Positions 46,835 to 52,895 of a stretch of DNA of 52,895 nucleotides are shown here, in pieces. The notes beneath the pieces were generated by a model, which had not been told where the DNA came from, did not search any database, and saw only the letters and a program-made list of their open reading frames with translations. The number at the start of each line of letters is the position of its first letter. Positions within the stretch are counted from its first letter, which is position 1. The stretch spans positions 1 through 52,895 of the forward strand of contig NZ_FAOO01000004.1 in NCBI RefSeq assembly GCF_900070205.1, written 5' to 3'. A program made the translations under genes and the position numbers. Origin of the DNA: Candidatus Thermokryptus mobilis. Lineage in GTDB: Bacteria > Bacteroidota > Ignavibacteria > Kryptoniales > Kryptoniaceae.

Positions 46835-47680
46835 ATGTCAAACAGAACTTGGGTGGAAGTTGAGATAATCGTAGCCGAAGAAGCAAAGGATGATATCATT
46901 TTAATGGCTGGTGAGCTTGGCTCATCTGGGGTGTGGGAAACGGGAAATTCTTTAAGATGCTACTTCAAGAAGGATGAGTGGCAGAAAGAAAAAGGGGAGA
47001 TTTTTTTGAGTTTTCTTCGCAGTTTGGAAAAAGAAAATAAAGTTGAATTCGTAGTCAAAGAGCTTCAAGACAAGAACTGGAATGAAATATGGGAAAAATC
47101 AATTGAACCAATTGAGGTTGGTGAAAGATTTGTTATAAAGCCAACTTGGAAAAGTTATAATAAGAGTGATAGAATTGTCATCCAAATTGATCCGAAGATG
47201 TCGTTTGGAACGGGATACCATGAAACGACGAGGTTGATGCTAAGAGCAATTGAAAAATATATAAAACCAGGAAGTAAGGTTCTTGATGTTGGCACCGGAA
47301 CAGGGATTTTGGCTATAGCTTCAATAAAACTTGGTGCAAGGGAGGCGGTTGGCGTTGACATTGATGAATGGGCATATGTAAATGCAATTGAAAACGCTCA
47401 ATTAAACGATGTTAAGGAATGCTTCAAAATTATCCTTGGCTCAATTGAAGATGTCGTGGATAGAGATTTTGATTTTATCCTTGCAAACATAAACAAGAAC
47501 GCGGTCGTTGGGATGATGAGTTCGTTTTATGATAAGTTGAAAGATGAAGGCATCCTCATAACATCAGGGTATCTTGACTTTGAACAGGGTGACATTGAAG
47601 AAAGTTTGAGAACTTTTGAATTTGAAATAATTGATGTCTTCAAAGAAGGCGATTGGATCGCGATTGTATCAAAGAAATGA
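46835..47680 (+). CDS. prmA: Ribosomal protein L11 methyltransferase
   Basis: PrmA methylates amino groups of ribosomal protein L11. The 281-residue protein has the N-terminal L11-recognition domain (WVEVEIIVAEEAKDDIILMAGELG), DKNWNEIWEKSIEPIEVG, then the methyltransferase domain with DPKMSFGTGYHETTRLML, SAM motif VLDVGTGTGILAIASIKLGA and the LANIN motif in DFILANINKNA. I chose ATG 46835; the earlier in-frame start overlaps the upstream remnant. It precedes the Ppx/GppA gene by 9 bp. Confidence 0.95.
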   Translation: MSNRTWVEVEIIVAEEAKDDIILMAGELGSSGVWETGNSLRCYFKKDEWQKEKGEIFLSFLRSLEKENKVEFVVKELQDKNWNEIWEKSIEPIEVGERFVIKPTWKSYNKSDRIVIQIDPKMSFGTGYHETTRLMLRAIEKYIKPGSKVLDVGTGTGILAIASIKLGAREAVGVDIDEWAYVNAIENAQLNDVKECFKIILGSIEDVVDRDFDFILANINKNAVVGMMSSFYDKLKDEGILITSGYLDFEQGDIEESLRTFEFEIIDVFKEGDWIAIVSKK

Positions 47681-47689
47681 ACTCTTAAT

Positions 47690-48613
47690 ATGCGAATCGC
47701 ATCAATTGATGTTGGTACAAATACATTGCTTCTTTTAATCGCAGATGTAAACGGGGATGAGATATTTCCGATACATAACGAGCAGGTCATTTCAAGATTG
47801 GGCAAAGGGGTTGATTCAAGCGGTTTAATACTGAAAGAGGCGTTTGATAAAGTAGTTGATGCGCTTTTGAATTTTAAAGCGAAAGCTCAAAGTTTCAATG
47901 TTGAGAAAATAGTTGCTGTCGGAACGAGCGCCCTGAGAGATGCGAAGAATAAAATTGACTTCTTGAAGTTCATAGAACAAAAAACGGGGATAAAAATAAA
48001 AGTCATCTCCGGCGAAGAAGAAGCAAAGTTAACTTACCTTGGCGCTGTAAGTGGTCTTAGAGTTAGAAATTCTAAAATAAGCGTCATTGACATTGGCGGT
48101 GGCAGTACAGAAATCATTACAGGGGTCGGTTATGGGGTGAAAAAATTTGTTTCGCTTAACATCGGGACTGTCCGATTAACTGAAAAATTTTTGAAGCATT
48201 CGCCACCGCTTGATGAAGAAATAAACGAAGTTAGAAATTTCCTCAATGAACAATTTGAAAAAATTGAAAAGGAATTTGACTTTTCTGGTTCAAGGCTTGT
48301 CGGAGTTGCTGCGACTGTTACGACGATTGCTTCGTATGATTTGAAACTTGAAAAATACGATGGCGAAAAAGTCAACGGTCATAAAATGACATTTGAAACG
48401 ATAAGTAAAATTTATGAGACATTCAAAGATTTAAGCGTTGAAGAGATAAGAAAGATACCTCAGGTTTCAAGTGGTAGGGAAGATGTCATCTTTGCGGGGA
48501 TTTTGATTCTATCTGAATTTATGAGGAAGTTCAATTTTACTGAAATAACCGCAAGCGATAGGGGATTAAGATATGGCGTTATATTTGACTTGATCCGAAC
48601 AAACTCTTTATAG
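47690..48613 (+). CDS. Ppx/GppA-family exopolyphosphatase / pppGpp phosphohydrolase
   Basis: The 307-residue protein has the actin/ASKHA fold: phosphate loop ASIDVGTNTLLLLIAD at the N-terminus, VAVGTSALRDAKN, ISGEEEAKLTYLGAV and the second loop SVIDIGGGSTEIITG near residue 130. It corresponds to the short form without the HD-like C-terminal domain of E. coli Ppx. The family removes terminal phosphate from polyphosphate or pppGpp; which one is used here is not decidable. Its last 35 bp overlap the convergent histidine kinase. Confidence 0.9.
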   Translation: MRIASIDVGTNTLLLLIADVNGDEIFPIHNEQVISRLGKGVDSSGLILKEAFDKVVDALLNFKAKAQSFNVEKIVAVGTSALRDAKNKIDFLKFIEQKTGIKIKVISGEEEAKLTYLGAVSGLRVRNSKISVIDIGGGSTEIITGVGYGVKKFVSLNIGTVRLTEKFLKHSPPLDEEINEVRNFLNEQFEKIEKEFDFSGSRLVGVAATVTTIASYDLKLEKYDGEKVNGHKMTFETISKIYETFKDLSVEEIRKIPQVSSGREDVIFAGILILSEFMRKFNFTEITASDRGLRYGVIFDLIRTNSL

Positions 48614-51600
48614 CTGTTTCAATCTCGTTTAGTTGATATGGTTTTTGTATGTATCTTACATTTGGCTCCATTGCGGTCAGGTTAATCATCATCTTTTCAT
48701 CGGCGGAGAAACCAGATGTGAATATAACCTTGACATCGCTTTTTATTTGTTTTAATTCTTTAAAGACATCAAAACCATCCATGAATGGCATTATGATATC
48801 AAGAATTACGAGGTCAATTTCATCTTTCATATTTTTGTAAATTTTTAGCGCTTCAACACCATTTTCCGCTTGTATGACTTCGTGCCCAAGTTCACCGAGT
48901 AAATCGGCAAGCAATATCCTTAAGAATTCCTCATCATCAACCACGAGGATTTTTAATTTTGATTTAGAAGTTTTTAATTGAGCGTTGATTGTTTTTCTTT
49001 CTTTTCTTAACACAGGGATGAATATGTTAAAGGAAGTCCCTTGCCCCAGTGTGCTTGATACAGTTATAAAACCGCCGTGATTTTTTATGACACCATAAGC
49101 CATAGAAAGCCCAAGCCCGCTTTTTCCAAGCGCTCTTTTCGTTGTGAAAAACGGTTCAAAGATATGTTTTAAAATATCATCGTTCATCCCAATCCCAGTA
49201 TCAGAGATGCTAATATGAACATACTCACCCGGATTAAAGCCAGGTTCAGTGATTTTATCTTTATCATAGTAACCTTGGGTGGTTCTTATAGTTAAAGTCC
49301 CGCCGTTTGGCATCGCTTCAATACCATTTTGAGCGATGTCAATTAAAACTTGTGTGAGCTGTTCACGGTCGCATTCAATTTCAGGAACGCTCGGATCAAG
49401 TTCGGTCTTGATTTTTACATTTTCCAAAGGAGGTATTTTTTTCAGGACATCAATTATCATTTCGTTTGGGTTTACAACTGAAACCTTGATTTTTCCGCCC
49501 CTTGCGTAGCCGATTAGTTTTCGCACAAGGTCAGCTCCTTTTGAAACGGACCTTTCTATTATATCCGCCCAGTAATAAATTTTATCCTCTTTTGGTATCT
49601 TCGTTTTTATAAGTTGAGCTGAGCCAAGAATTCCCGTGAATATATTGTTGAACTCATGGGCGATTCCACCAGCTATTTGAGCGAGCCCACGGAGTTTATC
49701 CGCCTCGTGAAGTTTTTCAAGCGCTTTCATATACTCAGTTAAATCAACTATTACACCATCGTAATAGAAGTCATCAAACTTTCGCATTGAAATCTTCACA
49801 TTTAAAATCTCGCCCGACTTGTTCTTCATTTGCGCATCAAAGTTGGCTATAAAGTTGCTTTTTGAAATCTCCCTCCTGAATTCATCCGCTATCTCGTCAG
49901 AGACAAAAAGCTGATAGAAATTGATGCTTTCAATGTCATCAAAACCGAAAACCTTTTTAAAGGTCGGATTGACCTCAATGAATTTCCCTTCATGGTTTAT
50001 CCTTATTATCGCCTCGCTTGAGTTCTCAAATATAGTTTTGTATTTGCTCTCCGACTCCAAAATTTTGTGATACATCCTCGCATTTTGGATTGCTATTGAA
50101 AGCATATCAGCTATTGTTTGAAGCACAAGTATATCAAGATCGTCAAAGACATTTACTTGCGGTGATTCGCAATTTATCACTCCGATGGGCTCACCTGCAA
50201 CTATAAGGGGAACTGCGACTTCAGAAGATGTCGTCATATAAAATTTTTTTGCTTCGGGTTCAAGTATAATATCTGGGGCATAAATTGTTTTTTTCTCTTT
50301 TATCGCTTTGCCAATTATGCCCTCACCGACAGATTGGACATATTCATAAGGTAGTGTCTCCTTCAAGTTCCCGTATATACCTCTCATCACAAGTTTGTCT
50401 TCAACAATTTCGTAAATCTCAACGACGATTTCTTTCTTTCCGAGCACCGAATGAATAAGTTTAACTGCGTCCGAGAAAATCTTTTCAACATCTCTGACAA
50501 GCACAAGCTCACGGGTTAGCTTATACACTGTTTCAAGTTTAAATATCAACCTTATGTTTTCCGTCATTGATTCAAATTTTTCAAGGACAACGGATATAGT
50601 TTCGCCGATCGTTTTAAAAATTTTAACATCTTCGGATGTGAAGGCATTGATCTTTTCAGATGTTATATCAATTATTCCGACTATTTTCCCCTTCTTTTTT
50701 ATTGGGATTGACATTTCAGATAAAATCGGTGCATCGTGTATAGGGACAAACTGAGGGCTTTTTGATGTATCATTTATCACAACGACATCGCCAAGTAATG
50801 CAGATGAACCTGGAATACCGTAGCCGGGTTCATAGGTGTAGCTCTCGCCAATATAATTTTCAAGATAACCGGAAATCGCTAATAATCTCAATTTCCCGTT
50901 CGGCTCAGCTGTGAAATAAGAGACATTTAAAAAGTTAAATTCATCCCTTATTAGTGAAACAACTTTTCTAAAGAAGTCCTCCGTTGAATTTATTTCAAGC
51001 CCAAGACGTGAGATTTCAGAGATAAGTTTAAACTGTGACTTTTGGCGTTCAAGTCGCCTTTCTTTTTCATCAAGAAGCTTCACCATCTGGTTGAAGCTTT
51101 CGGCGAAATTGTAAATATCCGAAGACCTCGGAACCTCAAGTTGAACATTATAAATGCCACGAGCTATATCTTGCATAAGACCAGAGATGCGATCAATTGG
51201 CTTGACAACCCGGCGCCTGAAGGTAAGCGTCATAAAAGAGAAGCCAAAAAATATAAGGATGGTAATAATCGTAAAAATTAACAAACTCGCTCTTCTTGTA
51301 TCTTCCTTATAGGGCTTGGTGTCAAGTTTTATTAGTAAAAACCCCTTTAAATCATTGATGGGGACAAATGCCTCATAAATTCCCTTGTCAGACCAATACC
51401 TCAATGTTTTTGAATTGACTTTAAAATCAATTTGCAACTCCTCCGGATCACCGATGGCGCATAAAACATCACCAGTGCTATCAACTATTGCTACAAGCTT
51501 AATATCAGGAAATTTCTTATAAAGTGAGATTTGTTCAATTAGTTTCTGCTTATTCAAATCCCCAAGGTAGGTTTGAATTTCTCGGTTTAAATGTATAGTC

Positions 51601-51731
51601 ATCACATTGATTTTATCCTTTATGAAGCCGTCAAGATTTCTTATGAAAATATGCTCGTTAAAGTAAATTAAAACAGCGACCAAAAGTATGATTAGAAACG
51701 AATATAGGATTGAAAGTGTACCACTTTTCAT
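48579..51731 (-). CDS. Membrane-bound hybrid sensor histidine kinase with two GAF domains, PAS and receiver
   Basis: The 1050 residues contain, in order: TM1 (about 6-24); a periplasmic sensor (25-147); TM2 (148-170); HAMP (about 171-225); a GAF domain (about 245-385); a second GAF (about 405-553); PAS (about 560-665); HisKA with H692 in AGGIAHEFNN; HATPase with N-box AQNGIEAM (800-807), DTGIGM and GKSGLGLSM; and a receiver with D978 in LVILDIIMP. It should autophosphorylate at H692 and pass phosphate to D978. No separate output regulator or phosphotransfer gene is adjacent, so the target is unknown. It overlaps the 3' end of the Ppx/GppA gene. Confidence 0.93.
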   Translation of the reverse strand: MKSGTLSILYSFLIILLVAVLIYFNEHIFIRNLDGFIKDKINVMTIHLNREIQTYLGDLNKQKLIEQISLYKKFPDIKLVAIVDSTGDVLCAIGDPEELQIDFKVNSKTLRYWSDKGIYEAFVPINDLKGFLLIKLDTKPYKEDTRRASLLIFTIITILIFFGFSFMTLTFRRRVVKPIDRISGLMQDIARGIYNVQLEVPRSSDIYNFAESFNQMVKLLDEKERRLERQKSQFKLISEISRLGLEINSTEDFFRKVVSLIRDEFNFLNVSYFTAEPNGKLRLLAISGYLENYIGESYTYEPGYGIPGSSALLGDVVVINDTSKSPQFVPIHDAPILSEMSIPIKKKGKIVGIIDITSEKINAFTSEDVKIFKTIGETISVVLEKFESMTENIRLIFKLETVYKLTRELVLVRDVEKIFSDAVKLIHSVLGKKEIVVEIYEIVEDKLVMRGIYGNLKETLPYEYVQSVGEGIIGKAIKEKKTIYAPDIILEPEAKKFYMTTSSEVAVPLIVAGEPIGVINCESPQVNVFDDLDILVLQTIADMLSIAIQNARMYHKILESESKYKTIFENSSEAIIRINHEGKFIEVNPTFKKVFGFDDIESINFYQLFVSDEIADEFRREISKSNFIANFDAQMKNKSGEILNVKISMRKFDDFYYDGVIVDLTEYMKALEKLHEADKLRGLAQIAGGIAHEFNNIFTGILGSAQLIKTKIPKEDKIYYWADIIERSVSKGADLVRKLIGYARGGKIKVSVVNPNEMIIDVLKKIPPLENVKIKTELDPSVPEIECDREQLTQVLIDIAQNGIEAMPNGGTLTIRTTQGYYDKDKITEPGFNPGEYVHISISDTGIGMNDDILKHIFEPFFTTKRALGKSGLGLSMAYGVIKNHGGFITVSSTLGQGTSFNIFIPVLRKERKTINAQLKTSKSKLKILVVDDEEFLRILLADLLGELGHEVIQAENGVEALKIYKNMKDEIDLVILDIIMPFMDGFDVFKELKQIKSDVKVIFTSGFSADEKMMINLTAMEPNVRYIQKPYQLNEIETAIKSLFGSSQI

Positions 51732-51914
51732 AAACGGAATATTTTAAAATTTTTAAAAAGAGCTCTTTTCCGTCCCGCCGAGAAAGGTTAAAGAACAAAA
51801 TTTGATTGACTTATTTAATTTAGTGTTTTAAAACAATTAAATCAACTCTTCAAGGCAGGGGCAACGAGAAATAGTCCTTCAACTGAACTATTAAAAATTT
51901 TTCTTTCTTTTCAT

Positions 51915-51951
51915 CTCCTCTCTCCTTGTGGGGGAGGGTTGGGGTGAGGGG
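51915..51951. repeat. Repeat-like GC-rich palindromic element
   Basis: CTCCTCTCTCC followed by TTGTG and GGGGGAGGG, then TTGGGGTGAGGGG. This resembles the dispersed elements (CCCTCACCCCAACCC-type) found intergenically in many bacterial genomes. Only one copy is in the window, so repetition here is an inference. Confidence 0.5.
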
Positions 51952-52342
51952 TTCTTTTATCATTGAAGGGGAAAACCGCTCCCATTTTAATTATCCCCCG
52001 TCAAGGAGAAGGATAAAGTTTTTTGCAAACTTTTTCTCTCTTAACGATGAAGAAAGGCAAACCAATTACCTCCTGCAAGCAATTTTTTCACTTGCCTTAA
52101 CTTTTACTTCAGCAGGATTTCTATTCCCACAATCTCAAGAATGGATATCTACAACACATTGGATAAATACATAAAATGTCTTGATGAGGGGGTAATTACA
52201 TTTGGATTGAAACATTGAGCGGGGAACTTACAAAGTTTAATGGAGTAAGATGAACTGTTTATAAAACTTGGAATTCTGGTTTGATAGATAACTATAATTG
52301 AAATCCCATTATATTTAAATCGTCCCCGACCGCGATATCAAT

Positions 52343-52358
52343 TGTGATGTAAATCACT
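52343..52358. promoter_or_regulatory. CRP/FNR-type operator
   Basis: TGTGATGTAAATCACT fits TGTGA-N6-TCACA with one mismatch; the inner GTGAT-N4-ATCAC is a perfect dyad. It could be bound by a CRP/FNR-superfamily regulator. A weak promoter follows. Confidence 0.55.
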
Positions 52359-52364
52359 CACCCC

Positions 52365-52393
52365 TTGATTTTTATTGAGAAGCTTTTTAAACT
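52365..52393 (+). promoter_or_regulatory. Weak candidate promoter downstream of the CRP/FNR-type box
   Basis: TTGATT (52365-52370), a 17-bp spacer and TAAACT (52388-52393). The box centre would be near -50 relative to the expected start point. It points toward the secreted protein gene 240 bp away. Confidence 0.35.
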
Positions 52394-52439
52394 ACTTTTA
52401 GAAAAACCAAGAACATAACAACATGAAAAAACTTCAAAC

Positions 52440-52485
52440 AATTTCCCCGCCTTGTTAGATTAAATAAGGAAACGACGGGGGAATT
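52440..52485. repeat. Compound inverted repeat
   Basis: AATTTCCCCG (52440-52449) pairs with CGGGGGAATT (52476-52485) with one mismatch or bulge, and CCTT (52450-52453) with AAGG (52466-52469) inside. No T tract follows, so it is not a typical terminator. Confidence 0.45.
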
Positions 52486-52635
52486 AAAAATATGGCATTT
52501 AGGTTAAAGATTGGGAAAAAACCGCCAAAAAGAAATTAAGAGACGAATTCAAGAATTGGTTCTAATTCTTGAGATTGAACATCTACTTGACATAGATCCA
52601 AAACAATGAAATCAAATTAAAATAGGGAGGAAAAA

Positions 52636-52895
52636 ATGAGGTACTTATTATCATCAATTCTCGTGATTATCACCTTTAATTTTCTTCAAGCACAAGATTA
52701 TCAAGTAACAAATATGCAGGGGTATGTGGTTGAAACTCCAAAATTTTCAATCGCTAATGATATTGTTTATCTGACATTTAGAACTAATACAAAGCTTTAC
52801 AAATTTCCCGCAACAGGTCCACAATCCCCAATTTCTAATCCGATTAGATTTGATCCAACTTTTTGGGGACCTAACGCAGTGGATATAGCTGCTCA
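52636..52895 (+). CDS. Secreted protein of unknown function (3' truncated by the window edge)
   Basis: An ATG with AGGGAGG 5 bp upstream opens a frame that runs off the window after 86 codons. The first 20 residues, MRYLLSSILVIITFNFLQAQ, are a Sec signal peptide with the short A-Q cleavage end common in this group. The mature part (VETPKFSIANDIVYLTFRTNTKLYKF) alternates like a beta propeller or a sorted surface protein. No family can be named from the fragment. Confidence 0.8.
   Translation, partial: MRYLLSSILVIITFNFLQAQDYQVTNMQGYVVETPKFSIANDIVYLTFRTNTKLYKFPATGPQSPISNPIRFDPTFWGPNAVDIAA

Larger units (their letters stand above)
51732..52635. other. 904-bp gene-poor region with decayed coding traces
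   Basis: No convincing gene is visible. The region holds a GC-rich repeat-like element (51915-51951), a CRP/FNR-type dyad (52343-52358) with a possible promoter after it, and a compound hairpin (52440-52485). Short coding-like scraps in shifting frames also occur, for example one ending LILEIEHLLDIDPKQ at 52609. The 82-codon open frame at 51926 has no family resemblance and runs through the repeat. An eroded gene or mobile remnant is possible but cannot be named. Confidence 0.6.

Noticed and set aside
51926-52174. 82-codon open frame as a gene
   Set aside because: It crosses the GC-rich repeat-like element, has no ribosome-binding site and no recognisable family, and its composition differs from real genes here.
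52204-52213. GGATTGAAAC resembling the end of a CRISPR repeat
   Set aside because: Only one copy is present, with no regular spacers or cas genes.

Overview
This window looks like chromosomal DNA from a moderately AT-rich thermophile-like bacterium of the FCB (Bacteroidota/Chlorobi/Ignavibacteria/Kryptonia) neighbourhood. The evidence is indirect: Arg codons are largely AGA/AGG, genes are packed with 1-20 bp overlaps, and a cobalamin-riboswitch-controlled TonB receptor is paired with a BtuG/DUF5074-type surface propeller lipoprotein, an arrangement known from Bacteroidota. The envelope is Gram-negative (TolC, RND pump, TonB receptor). Peptidoglycan is probably of the meso-DAP type, from the MurE DNPR motif. 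I cannot fix the species; Candidatus Kryptonia or Ignavibacteria would fit.

Layout. 1-2.0 kb: tail of an unidentified, possibly outer-membrane protein, then a leftward dtd-prmC-Mut7-C operon. 2.0-4.8 kb: 2H phosphoesterase, enolase and a FabL-like enoyl-ACP reductase, closed by a strong terminator. 4.8-11.2 kb: a leftward tetR-tolC-adaptor-RND pump operon ending in a small PII-like gene. 11.3-19.6 kb: mnmE-mnmG-rsmG-murQ-mfd, with perfect parS palindromes on both sides of mnmG. 19.6-20.4 kb: a convergent lexA-like gene whose own promoter carries a GAAC-N4-GTTC box, divergent from the dcw cluster. 20.4-37.0 kb: a complete division and cell-wall cluster, mraZ-rsmH-ftsL-ftsI-murE-murF-mraY-murD-ftsW-murG-murC-murB-ftsQ-ftsA-ftsZ, preceded by three 10-bp-spaced MraZ boxes. 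37-42.5 kb: phhB, rmlA, a HEPN/MNT pair, enoyl-CoA hydratase and a GH2 beta-mannosidase. 42.5-46.1 kb: a leftward B12-uptake operon (promoter, cobalamin aptamer, switchable terminator, btuB, BtuG-like lipoprotein). 46.2-48.6 kb: a frameshifted gene remnant, prmA and a Ppx/GppA phosphatase. 48.6-51.7 kb: a large hybrid histidine kinase. 51.7-52.6 kb: a gene-poor stretch with a repeat-like element, a CRP/FNR-type box and decayed coding sequence. The window ends inside a secreted protein.

Most of this is core housekeeping. The regulatory logic and a few altered proteins are the interesting parts. The LexA-like protein has lost its Ser-Lys catalytic dyad and its Ala-Gly cleavage bond but keeps a LexA box in its own promoter. 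The parS pair flanks mnmG without parA/parB in view. The B12 leader shows mutually exclusive antiterminator and terminator pairings. Four of the mapped promoters share a TTGA-type -35 and the same TATATT -10. I did not find a mobile element, CRISPR array, tRNA or rRNA. I see no clear-cut undescribed multi-gene system; the non-cleavable LexA circuit is the closest candidate.
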